64,000 nucleotides of DNA from Spirosoma sp. (GTDB taxonomy: Bacteria > Bacteroidota > Bacteroidia > Cytophagales > Spirosomataceae), in NCBI RefSeq assembly GCF_026391055.1, contig NZ_JAPLET010000022.1, forward strand, positions 434,001-498,000. The letters run 5' to 3'. Made by a program: the position numbers and the translations under genes. Positions 51,030 through 59,403 of the stretch are shown one piece after another. The stretch's first letter is position 1; each line of letters begins with the position of its first letter. The notes under the pieces were generated by a model. It saw nothing but the letters and a program-made list of their open reading frames with translations. It was not told where the DNA came from and ran no database searches.

Positions 51030-52259
51030 TTACTCGGATATCAACTTGAGAATATCCTGCAAGATGGCATCGGTCTGGCTCGGGCGTTTGGCATTTTCGT
51101 CGGCAACCTTGCCTTTCCTATCGATCAAGAGATAACGCGGGATGCTGCCAATGCCGAAATACTGAACGGTTCGGGAATGCCAGCCTCCTTTCGACAAGCC
51201 TTGTTCGCCGGTCAGCTGCAGCGCGTTGAGGGCTTTTTTCCAGGCTTCCTCGGAATCGTCAATGGAGAGGTACAAAAAGACGACCTGTTCTTTCTGCTTC
51301 TTGGTCAGGCGTTCCTGAAGTTGTTTGGAGAAAGGAAATTCGGCCCGACAGGGGCCACACCAGCTCGCCCACACATCCAGGTAAATTACTTTTCCGATAA
51401 ACTCATCGAGTGTAACGACTTCGCCACTTAGATTGGTAAAGGAAAATGCATTTGGATCGGCGGGCTTCTTTTTGGTGGTGGCAACGGGTTCGTCTTTCCT
51501 GTCCATGACCGCTCCGCATCGGGCTTTCACGATCATTACATACCTGCCTGCATTGGGTGTATTGCCCAATAAGTCGAATACAGTACGAACAGAAGCAGGG
51601 GTTGCCTTTTCGCAGTTTTCGACTAGTAGCCGCGCCAGAGCATACTGATAAGGTTGTCCTGTAAGGTGCTTACGCGCCACGGAGGCTTTATCGGTTAAAC
51701 TGGTGTGTATATCGGCCTGCGTATATTTTACAAAGTTGCGGGCTTTGGAGTTGAGGTAGGTAATGTAGAAATACAGGAAATGTTGATACGGTTCAGCGTA
51801 GAGGGCAGCTTCATCATTTACATTCAGGCCAGCCAATTCATCGACCATAATGGCGGGCAGCGATAGCACGTTAGGCTGACTCGTTTGGGCATTGCCGCGT
51901 AGAATGGGGTAAGCCAGCAACAAATGCCAGTAATTCCACCGGATACAGGCGTCGATATACAGTTTAAAAGGTGCTGAAAACTGACTCCCCTGGGGGTAGG
52001 CTTCGTAAAAAGCAAGCTGGGCTTTCCGGGCATCAAAGAGCTGCATTTCCCAGGCGTCCAGGCCGGTGGTGGCTAGTTTGGTGTATTGGCCGGACGCGTC
52101 GAAATTGGTCTTAAACGTTGTTTTAAATGCGGCTAGAAATGCTTTTTCAGCTTCCGTCGTTGCAAGCGTTTCGGCTTCGGGCCCCTGATAAATTGACTGA
52201 GCAAAGCTCCGGCTAATGCCCAGGAACAGCAGCAGGATAAGGAAGCGGTAGTAAGTCAT
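51030..52259 (-). CDS. TlpA-like periplasmic thiol-disulfide protein with large N-terminal domain
   Basis: A 409-residue exported protein (signal MTYYRFLILLLFLGISRSFA). Residues 20-265 form an all-helical domain with no enzyme motif I recognise. The last 140 residues are a thioredoxin-like AhpC-TSA/TlpA domain: FTNLSGEVVTLDEFIGKVIY, DVWASWCGPCRAEFPFSKQL with the redox pair Cys301 and Cys304, and the cis-Pro in GIGSIPRYLLIDRKGK. The combination is common in Bacteroidota, where the helical part is thought to recruit partners. The likely job is reduction of disulfides in periplasmic proteins. Confidence 0.9.
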   Translation of the reverse strand: MTYYRFLILLLFLGISRSFAQSIYQGPEAETLATTEAEKAFLAAFKTTFKTNFDASGQYTKLATTGLDAWEMQLFDARKAQLAFYEAYPQGSQFSAPFKLYIDACIRWNYWHLLLAYPILRGNAQTSQPNVLSLPAIMVDELAGLNVNDEAALYAEPYQHFLYFYITYLNSKARNFVKYTQADIHTSLTDKASVARKHLTGQPYQYALARLLVENCEKATPASVRTVFDLLGNTPNAGRYVMIVKARCGAVMDRKDEPVATTKKKPADPNAFSFTNLSGEVVTLDEFIGKVIYLDVWASWCGPCRAEFPFSKQLQERLTKKQKEQVVFLYLSIDDSEEAWKKALNALQLTGEQGLSKGGWHSRTVQYFGIGSIPRYLLIDRKGKVADENAKRPSQTDAILQDILKLISE

Positions 52260-52414
52260 ATAGTTTTTTGTCTGATCGAAGGGAAGAACAAGTCATTCTT
52301 TGCCCAATTTTACGGGCAGATTATCCGAATAAGGTTCGTGCGTTTTCTGCTCAATCGTCAATCCTGTCCTGAAAGAACCTGTTTTATCTGAAGCACAGGC
52401 AAACATCATTCCAA

Positions 52415-54421
52415 ATGAAATGTATTTATACGCTGGTCGTGGCGTACTTTTTATCGACTGTCGGAATTGCTCAGTCATCTAATTCGATCGGTATGCAATT
52501 CGTCCCGGTTCCGGCGGGCCGGTTTTACATGGGGTCGGAAGGAGAAGGAAAAGATGCCGACGAAAATCCGGTACACCGGGTGACGATCGCCAATGGATTC
52601 CAGATGTCGGCTACCGAAGTGACCAACGCCCAGTACGAACGCTTCAGGCCAGAACATAAGGCCCTGCGGGGCAAGAATGGTTTTTCGAAGGAAGACGACG
52701 AAGCCGTGGTTTTTATCAGTTATGCCGAAGCCGTTGCTTTTTGCGACTGGCTCTCCCGTAAAGAAGGGAAGTTGTACCGGTTGCCCACGGAAGCGGAGTG
52801 GGAATATACCTGTCGGGCGGGTACTGTCAGTAATTTCTGGACCGGAAATACCTTACCGCAGGCATTTCAGAAAAGTCAGAAAACCGACAGGAATCCCGTT
52901 GTTGTTTCGTTGAAAGTAGGGCAGACACCGGCTAACCCCTGGGGCCTATACGACATGCATGGCAATGTGGAGGAGTGGTGCCTGGACTGGTACGGCCCTT
53001 ATCAGGCGGGGGAGCAGCAGGACCCGGTTGGGCGGGAAAGTGGCCTGTTTCGGGTGAGTCGGGGCGGGAGTCATGGCACACCGGTGTCGTTCCTGCGATC
53101 GGCTAACCGAATGGCCCTGGTGCCCGATGATAAAAGCTGGCTTGTTGGATTTCGGGTCGTGGAAGCAGCTATGCCCGCCACGAAGTCCCTGCCAGCGGTG
53201 ACATCGACGGTGACGGTGTCGCAGAAAAGGGCCACCTGGCGACCGGCGCCACCCCAGATTCCCATCTTTAGCGAACCGAAACGGTACATTCGTAAGCCCG
53301 ATTGCAGCGCGAACGTGCCTTTTTACAGTCATAACCACCAACCGGCCGTAACCTGGTGCTCCAATGGCGATCTACTAGCCATCTGGTTTTCGACGGATGA
53401 AGAGTCCGGGCGCGAAATGACCGTGCTGGCGAGCCGATTCCATACTGGTGCGGCCGGTTGGGATGAGCCGTATGAATTCTTTAAAGTACCCGATCGAAAT
53501 ATGACCGGCGCATCGCTCTTTCATGATGGGAAAGGCACGATCTACCACATGAATGGTGTTGAAACCGATGGCGACTGGCAGGATCTGGCTATGGTTCAGC
53601 GGACCAGTAAGGACAATGGAGCCACCTGGTCCACCCCCCGTTTTGCCAACGCCGAGCACACCAAACGCAATCAGGTGATAGCGGGGATGTTCCAGACGAA
53701 AGAGGGCTGGCTGGTTCAGGCGGCCGACGCCGATCCCGGCCCCAGCGGTGGCAGTGCTATCCACATCAGTAAAGACGGCGGCAACACCTGGGTGAAACCC
53801 TACACCGGAGAGCAAACGCCAGCTTTCCGCGCCGGAGAAACTGGTGGGCTTATTGCCGGTATTCACACGGGTGTAGTTCAGTTGACGGATGGACGTTTGC
53901 TGGCGTTCGGCCGGAAAGATGATATCCCCGGCCCCAACGGTATTGGTCCGCGAATGCCCATGAGCGTATCCAGTGATATGGGCAAAACGTGGACTTATTC
54001 GGCTTCGGAATTTCCGCCGGTTTGGAGCGGGCAGCGGCTGGTGTTGTACCGACTCAACGAAGGCGCCATTTTACTGGTATCGTTCACCCATCACCCCGAC
54101 GAACGGGATGGTGAAAAGGCGGGAATGTTGTTCCGCGATGCGCAGGGAAATACGTATAAAGGATATGGCATGTATGCGTCTGTTTCGTTCGATGAGGGCA
54201 AAACCTGGCCCATTAAAAAACTCCTGACTGACGGGAAGGAACGCTACCTCAACGGTGGTGCCTGGACCGGGGCGTTCCAAATGGATGCTACGCACGCTGA
54301 ACCCAAGGGGTATCTGGCCATGACCCAAACGCCGGATAATATGATTCATCTGCTCAGCAGCAGTGTACATTATCAGTTTAATCTGGAGTGGCTCAAACAA
54401 CTGCCGGTCGCGGTTAAATGA
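52415..54421 (+). CDS. Fusion: SUMF1-like domain plus sialidase-like BNR propeller, secreted
   Basis: A 668-residue secreted protein (signal MKCIYTLVVAYFLSTVGIAQ). Residues about 25-245 are a formylglycine-generating-enzyme-like (SUMF1) domain: MQFVPVPAGRFYMGSEGEGK, TEVTNAQYERF, YRLPTEAEWEYTCRAGTV, DMHGNVEEWCLDWYGP and RVSRGGSHGTPVSFLRSANR. The active-site cysteine pair of true FGE is not present in that last block, so it is probably a binding domain. Residues about 275-655 are a six-bladed sialidase-like propeller with four Asp-boxes (SKDNGATW, SKDGGNTW, SSDMGKTW, SFDEGKTW). It likely acts on sulfated or sialylated glycans outside the cell; the substrate is unproven. Confidence 0.85.
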   Translation: MKCIYTLVVAYFLSTVGIAQSSNSIGMQFVPVPAGRFYMGSEGEGKDADENPVHRVTIANGFQMSATEVTNAQYERFRPEHKALRGKNGFSKEDDEAVVFISYAEAVAFCDWLSRKEGKLYRLPTEAEWEYTCRAGTVSNFWTGNTLPQAFQKSQKTDRNPVVVSLKVGQTPANPWGLYDMHGNVEEWCLDWYGPYQAGEQQDPVGRESGLFRVSRGGSHGTPVSFLRSANRMALVPDDKSWLVGFRVVEAAMPATKSLPAVTSTVTVSQKRATWRPAPPQIPIFSEPKRYIRKPDCSANVPFYSHNHQPAVTWCSNGDLLAIWFSTDEESGREMTVLASRFHTGAAGWDEPYEFFKVPDRNMTGASLFHDGKGTIYHMNGVETDGDWQDLAMVQRTSKDNGATWSTPRFANAEHTKRNQVIAGMFQTKEGWLVQAADADPGPSGGSAIHISKDGGNTWVKPYTGEQTPAFRAGETGGLIAGIHTGVVQLTDGRLLAFGRKDDIPGPNGIGPRMPMSVSSDMGKTWTYSASEFPPVWSGQRLVLYRLNEGAILLVSFTHHPDERDGEKAGMLFRDAQGNTYKGYGMYASVSFDEGKTWPIKKLLTDGKERYLNGGAWTGAFQMDATHAEPKGYLAMTQTPDNMIHLLSSSVHYQFNLEWLKQLPVAVK

Positions 54422-54464
54422 GCTGATTTGTTGACGAGACATGTGTGTTTTTAAGGAATGAGAG

Positions 54465-54499
54465 CAGGCTATCTTTAATCAAAGATTAACGCCTGTTTT
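54465..54499 (+). terminator. Hairpin with T tract after the fusion gene
   Basis: CAGGC (54465-54469) and TTAATC (54475-54480) pair with GATTAA (54484-54489) and GCCTG (54491-54495) around an AAA loop, with a small internal loop, followed by TTTT. It begins 44 nt after the stop. Confidence 0.6.
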
Positions 54500-54632
54500 A
54501 TCCATTTTTGAGGCCTTTTGATGTTCATGTTATAGTCGGCGAAATGGTTTATCTGCTGCGGAAAACGACATTTTTCCAGATTGCCGACAGTCAATTTAGT
54601 GTTGACAGAACCGTTAAATCAAGGCATCAATC

Positions 54633-56003
54633 ATGAAAACGTTCATCCATCAAATCCCGGCCAAAACCCTGCTCCTCGCACTCGGGTTGGTGGTCGCAGG
54701 ATGGCAACCCATCATTGCCCAGAATACGCCCTTCGAGCAGCAGCCCGTTACGACCAACGACCCCAATCAATCGCTTTCGTCGACCATCGCACCCTACCGG
54801 GACGATGTTCGGCAGTCTGTTTTACTGGCTGCGGGGCAGCCGCAGATCATAAATGGCCTGGTTGCGCAACGAACCGCCAGTCAGCAAGCATTTACTCGCC
54901 TGATTCAGACCTACGGGCAGTCCAAGCAGGGCTGGTTCTATGACCTGTCCCGCTTTCCCGATGTTATGCATACGCTAGCTACACAGCCCGCCAGTTCGAG
55001 TGAACAGGAGGTGAAGGAGTTAGCCAAAAGCCTGCCCGCCGATACGCAAGAAGCGGCCTGGAAACTATACCGACATCATCATGACGATCTGGTTCAGGTC
55101 GATAACATCAGCCAGCAGGCACAGCAGGCGTTCGACGCGATGATTGCCCCCCTCGACAATCAGACCCAACAGGCGTTCCGGCAGTTGATCGACATGCCGG
55201 ACGTGCTCACCAAGCTAACCGAGCATCCTGAGCAGACAGCTCAGCTTGGCGAAGCGTACCGCAACAACCCCGACCAGGTAACAAGAGACCTGTCTGCCCT
55301 GCACGATACGCTCCAGGCACAAAGCCAGCAGGAACTGGCCGATTATCAGAATCAGTTGAATCAGGACCCACAGGCCCGCCAGGAGTTACAGCAGGCCGGG
55401 CAAGCCTACGCCCAGGCGAACGGCTATAAAACAGGTGGGATTAATCCCAATCCGGCCTGGGTGAACAGCTCAAATTATTATCAGAACCCGTATCCATTCT
55501 GGTTTGGTTATCCCTACTGGTACACCTCGGCAATGTGGTATCCATCGGCCTGGTGGTATGGTACCGGATTCTACAATGGAATGGGAGGCAATATGGTGGT
55601 GTTCGGATTGCCTTCGTTCGGGTTTTCCAACTGGTTTTTCCGGACCGGATACACCTATTATCCGCACCTGTACGGGCGTTATAATCAATATTATAATCGC
55701 TATATGGGCATGAATCGGCCGTATACACCGGTCAATACCGGATTCATGTCGGCGGCTCACCGGGCTTTTGGCTCACCATCGGGTTTCTCATCTTCCCGTG
55801 CCAACTGGCTCAGTAATGGGCGTCAGTATAGCGGGCCGAGCCGTGTGTTTAGCGGAGGAGGCAGGGTAACCGCGCCCTCGACTAATTTTGGCGGTTCCCG
55901 TGTACAAAGTTGGGGTGGAGGGGGCATACGCTCCTTCGGTGGTGGTGGCTTTAGTGGCGGCTTTCACGGTGGGGGTGGTTTTCACGGCGGTGGCCGTCGG
56001 TAA
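54633..56003 (+). CDS. Secreted low-complexity protein, Gln-rich helix plus Trp/Tyr-rich and Gly/His-rich tail
   Basis: A 456-residue exported protein with signal MKTFIHQIPAKTLLLALGLV and cleavage near IIAQ. Residues 25-265 are helical and rich in Gln, Ala and Asp (QQAFDAMIAPLDNQTQQAFR is typical). From about 275 to 365 it changes to an aromatic region dense in Trp, Tyr, Phe, Pro and Asn (NPYPFWFGYPYWYTSAMWYP). The last 70 residues are Ser, Gly and His rich (GGGGFSGGFHGGGGFHGGG). The opening may relate to DUF3300-like proteins; I am not certain. A surface or matrix role is possible. No sorting domain seen. Confidence 0.7.
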   Translation: MKTFIHQIPAKTLLLALGLVVAGWQPIIAQNTPFEQQPVTTNDPNQSLSSTIAPYRDDVRQSVLLAAGQPQIINGLVAQRTASQQAFTRLIQTYGQSKQGWFYDLSRFPDVMHTLATQPASSSEQEVKELAKSLPADTQEAAWKLYRHHHDDLVQVDNISQQAQQAFDAMIAPLDNQTQQAFRQLIDMPDVLTKLTEHPEQTAQLGEAYRNNPDQVTRDLSALHDTLQAQSQQELADYQNQLNQDPQARQELQQAGQAYAQANGYKTGGINPNPAWVNSSNYYQNPYPFWFGYPYWYTSAMWYPSAWWYGTGFYNGMGGNMVVFGLPSFGFSNWFFRTGYTYYPHLYGRYNQYYNRYMGMNRPYTPVNTGFMSAAHRAFGSPSGFSSSRANWLSNGRQYSGPSRVFSGGGRVTAPSTNFGGSRVQSWGGGGIRSFGGGGFSGGFHGGGGFHGGGRR

Positions 56004-56034
56004 ACAACGCCGTTGATTCGTTTACGCGAATAGA

Positions 56035-56088
56035 ATGTATATAACCAGAGAGGCCCCGCAACAACGGGGCCTCTCTGGTTATATACAT
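56035..56088. terminator. 24-bp perfect bidirectional hairpin
   Basis: Positions 56035-56058 and 56065-56088 are perfect reverse complements of 24 bp with loop CAACAA. The core is GAGAGGCCCCG/CGGGGCCTCTC, with AT-rich base ATGTATATAACC. It lies between convergent genes and would end transcription from both sides. Confidence 0.9.
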
Positions 56089-56113
56089 GAACGTTTTCCT
56101 TCGACTAACTCAG

Positions 56114-57625
56114 CTATCGTTCCAGCTTGAAACCCGGATCGACCTTTACCCGGTCCGGACGGTTCGCCACGTCCCAGCCCGTCAGGTAAATCCATTTCGC
56201 AATGCGGGTTACCTTGGCGGTGTTGATACGGTCGGGTTCGTCTTTTGGCGTGTGGTAATCGGCGTGGAGCAGGGTCGTAAACGCAATGGCCGGTACGTTC
56301 GCACGGGCGTAAGGGAGGTGGTCAGACCGGAAATACCAGCCTTCCGGATGCTCCGGTTTGTCCCACAAGGTGTCGAGTTTGAAATGAGCTTCAGACTGGT
56401 TCACTACCAGTGCGGCATTAACCAGATCAGTCGAGTTGCGGTGCGGAGGCTGCTGGCCCAGAATAGCCGCACTGTCAGGGGCATTCCGGCCAATCATTTC
56501 GGCATTGAGTACCGCTACAATAGACCCTTTGGGTACCGTTGGGTGCTCTACGTAGTAGCGTGACCCTAGCAGACCGCGCTCCTCGGCCCCGTGAAAAACG
56601 ATCAGCGCCGACCGTTTGCCGGGTTTCTGGGCAAAGGCGCGGCCAATGGCCATCGTCGCCACACAGCCGCTGGCATTGTCGTCGGCTCCGTTCCAGATCG
56701 AATCGCCCGCTACTGCCCGGCGAACGCCGTCGTGGTCCTGGTGGGTGCTGAACAACACGTACTCATCTTTAAGCTTAGGGTCCGTTCCCGGCACCTTGGC
56801 GACGATATTGACCGATGGATAGTTGAAGCTTTCCACATTCACCACGTTCGTAAACTGCTGTCCGGGTTGTTTTACCCATTCCAGCGCACTGGAAGGAAGC
56901 CAGACTGTGGGTGCCTGCGAAAATACCCGCGTGTTGGCACCGCCCGGCAAATCGTATCGGCCCCGCTCCAGGCCGGTTGTCCAGCGTTCAAAATACGATT
57001 GAGCGGGTGTATCTGAGACCCAAACGACGGCCAGCGCCCCGGCTTTTACCAGCTCCGAGGCCCGGCGGTTCATGGTGCCAAACAGATACCGGCGATAGCT
57101 TATATCCGCCGGGCCGGTACCCGAAAACTCCAGCGCGACGGCTTTGCCTTTGATGTCGACCTTCGCCACATCTTCCGGTGTTCCTTTGCCCACGAAGACC
57201 AGCGGGGCATCAACCGAGGCAATGGCTGGTGCCAGAATGAATGCGTCCTGACCATGAACGAGTTGATGCGAACCGATATTCAGGCGGCTGGTTTCGGTGA
57301 TGCGGGTACGCTGGATGTGGAAAAACTGGAAGAACGTGCCGTCATCGCCAGCGGGTTGCAGGCCCATAGCCCGCAGTTGGTCGGCAATCCAGACGGATGC
57401 TTTCAGTTCATCGAGCGAACCGCCTTCCCGACCCCGGAAATGATCACCCGCCAGGGCAAAGAGGTCACGTTTAATGTCGCTCTCCTTAATGGCCGACATC
57501 GCGTTAGCCGTTTTAGGGGCACTCGTTTTGGGCTGTGCGTATCCGGGAAGCTGGCCGACCAGCACCGAAAGGGTCAGCAGAGCAGCAGGAATAAAGGGTA
57601 TCTTTTTCAAGGTCAGGTTAATCAT
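56114..57625 (-). CDS. M28-family zinc aminopeptidase, secreted
   Basis: A 503-residue peptidase with signal peptide (KKIPFIPAALLTLSVLVGQL). Metal ligands of the M28 fold are visible: VLFSTHQDHDGV (His and Asp), WNGADDNASGCVATMAI (bridging Asp), VFHGAEERGLLGSRYYVEHP (catalytic Glu and ligand Glu), LNAEMIGRNAPDS, and a late HADYHTPKDEPD with the final His. A PA-like insert lies around residues 120-260. It probably removes N-terminal residues from peptides outside the cytoplasm. A TAGATTTG -7 box lies 33 nt before the ATG. Confidence 0.93.
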   Translation of the reverse strand: MINLTLKKIPFIPAALLTLSVLVGQLPGYAQPKTSAPKTANAMSAIKESDIKRDLFALAGDHFRGREGGSLDELKASVWIADQLRAMGLQPAGDDGTFFQFFHIQRTRITETSRLNIGSHQLVHGQDAFILAPAIASVDAPLVFVGKGTPEDVAKVDIKGKAVALEFSGTGPADISYRRYLFGTMNRRASELVKAGALAVVWVSDTPAQSYFERWTTGLERGRYDLPGGANTRVFSQAPTVWLPSSALEWVKQPGQQFTNVVNVESFNYPSVNIVAKVPGTDPKLKDEYVLFSTHQDHDGVRRAVAGDSIWNGADDNASGCVATMAIGRAFAQKPGKRSALIVFHGAEERGLLGSRYYVEHPTVPKGSIVAVLNAEMIGRNAPDSAAILGQQPPHRNSTDLVNAALVVNQSEAHFKLDTLWDKPEHPEGWYFRSDHLPYARANVPAIAFTTLLHADYHTPKDEPDRINTAKVTRIAKWIYLTGWDVANRPDRVKVDPGFKLER

Positions 57626-57657
57626 TGATTTATTATATGTTGATGATTAGAGAATAA

Positions 57658-57665
57658 CAAATCTA
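57658..57665 (-). promoter_or_regulatory. Candidate -7 box TAGATTTG for the M28 gene
   Basis: The plus strand reads CAAATCTA, giving TAGATTTG on the gene strand, an exact match to the Bacteroidota -7 consensus TAnnTTTG, at a natural distance (32 nt) from the start codon. The -33 element is not obvious. Confidence 0.45.
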
Positions 57666-57765
57666 CTTCAGAAGCCCGGATGATTTGGCCCAGACGGCTA
57701 AAAAAATGTGTTTTACCGCATCGAAAAGCAATAATACGCTATCTTGGAGAGGTAAATAGCCCTAG

Positions 57766-59319
57766 ATGAAAAAGAATCTACTTGTGTTCGTCCTGGTTAC
57801 CAGTTGGTGTGTGGTAACGTCTGCAGTAGCTCAATCGAAAAAAACAGTCTCCGACCCGGTGGCCCGCTATGATGCCTATATCCAGCAGGCGGTACGTGAC
57901 TGGAAAGTGCCCGGCCTGACGGTTACGGTCGTTAAAGACGGTAAAGTTCTGCTGAAGAAAGGCTATGGCGTTCGGGTAATCGGCAAGCCCGAACCCGTGG
58001 ATTCACAAACCCTCTTCGCCATGGCATCGACAACCAAAGCCATGACGGCGGCCTGCCTGGGTATGCTGGTCGACGAGGGCAAGCTAAACTGGGATGATCC
58101 GGTAGCCGACTACCTGCCCGATTTTCAGCTTTACGATCCTGCTGTGACACGAGAGCTTCGGGTGCGGGATTTGCTGATTCATAATACCGGCGTTGGCAAT
58201 GCCGATGTGTTCTGGGCGGCTATGAAAATCCCGAGCGACGAAATCCTGCGCCGGATGCGGTACGTGAAGCCGAGCTACTCGCTGCGGGCGGGATTCATCT
58301 ACCAGAATATTATGTACCTGGCAGCGGGAAAAGTGCTGGAGAAAGTGAGCGGCATGTCGTGGGATAAATTTATCCGTACCCGTATTTTCGAACCGCTCAA
58401 CATGCGCCGGACAAAGGCGCTATTTGGCGAGGTGACGGATGCTAACCGCGCTAAACCACACCTGGAGGTGAATGACACCGTTCGGTTGGTCGATAGCCCG
58501 TTGGAAGAGGGTCTGGTCGATGCCGTTGGACCGGCTGGGTCTGTCTGGACGTGTCCTGATGATGTTACGGCCTGGATGCAGTGTATGCTCGACTCAGGGC
58601 GCTATCATGGCAAAACGCTCCTGAAACCGGCCACCTGGGCTGAGTTATTCAAGCCTCAGACCTTCGTCACCGATGCCGAGTTCTATCCAACCCAACTATT
58701 AACTAAACCCGTCTGGAAAACGTACGGTCTAGGATGGTTTCAGCAGGATTACCGCGGGCATCGGATTAATTTCCATACCGGCAGTCTGACAGGGATGATT
58801 GCCATTCACGGGCAGCTACCCGACCAGAAACTGGCTGTTTATGTGCAAGGTAATCTCGATCATGCCGAACTTCGCCACGCGCTGATGTTCCGGGCATTCG
58901 ATGAGTTTGCCCTGGGGCCGGATCAGGACTGGAGTGCCTCGCTTCAGAAATTATACGGAGGCTTCAAACAGAAAGCTAAACTGGCCGAGCGTAAAGCCGA
59001 CAGCACACGCGTACTGAATACCAACCCATCACTTCCGTTAACAGCGTATGTTGGTACATACAACAGTCCTGTTTACGGTAAGATTGACGTAACCCTTCGG
59101 CAGGGCAAACTTTATGTATCCATTAATGACATCATGACCGGCAGTATGGAACATTGGCATTTTGATACCTTTCGGCTGGTTTACGACCAATTCTGGAATG
59201 GCAAAGACCTCGTCAGTTTTATGCTCGACACGCGGGGAAAAGCCACTACCTTCAAAACGTTTGGCCTGGAATTCAACAAAGCTGCCGATGCCGGGGGAAA
59301 AGGTGTTGCCGAACGGTAG
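57766..59319 (+). CDS. Secreted serine hydrolase (class C beta-lactamase fold) with C-terminal DUF3471
   Basis: A 517-residue protein with signal MKKNLLVFVLVTSWCVVTSA. The catalytic SxxK is STTK at residues 88-91, in LFAMASTTKAMTAACLGML. The YQN of FIYQNIMYLAAGKVLEKVSG is the second motif, and FHTGSLTGM carries the third. Residues from about 425 form a beta-rich DUF3471-like domain (AYVGTYNSPVYGKIDVTLRQ). Architecture and length match exported esterase/peptidase-like members. It shares only the fold with the serine hydrolase at 1284. It lies divergent from the M28 gene and 84 nt before a dipeptidase, a run of peptide-processing genes. Confidence 0.92.
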   Translation: MKKNLLVFVLVTSWCVVTSAVAQSKKTVSDPVARYDAYIQQAVRDWKVPGLTVTVVKDGKVLLKKGYGVRVIGKPEPVDSQTLFAMASTTKAMTAACLGMLVDEGKLNWDDPVADYLPDFQLYDPAVTRELRVRDLLIHNTGVGNADVFWAAMKIPSDEILRRMRYVKPSYSLRAGFIYQNIMYLAAGKVLEKVSGMSWDKFIRTRIFEPLNMRRTKALFGEVTDANRAKPHLEVNDTVRLVDSPLEEGLVDAVGPAGSVWTCPDDVTAWMQCMLDSGRYHGKTLLKPATWAELFKPQTFVTDAEFYPTQLLTKPVWKTYGLGWFQQDYRGHRINFHTGSLTGMIAIHGQLPDQKLAVYVQGNLDHAELRHALMFRAFDEFALGPDQDWSASLQKLYGGFKQKAKLAERKADSTRVLNTNPSLPLTAYVGTYNSPVYGKIDVTLRQGKLYVSINDIMTGSMEHWHFDTFRLVYDQFWNGKDLVSFMLDTRGKATTFKTFGLEFNKAADAGGKGVAER

Positions 59320-59403
59320 CCATGTTGGTATGTACTATTTGCTACATGTAATTTCCCATACACTGAATAAACCTTTAACTACGTATTACCCACCTGATTG
59401 ATT

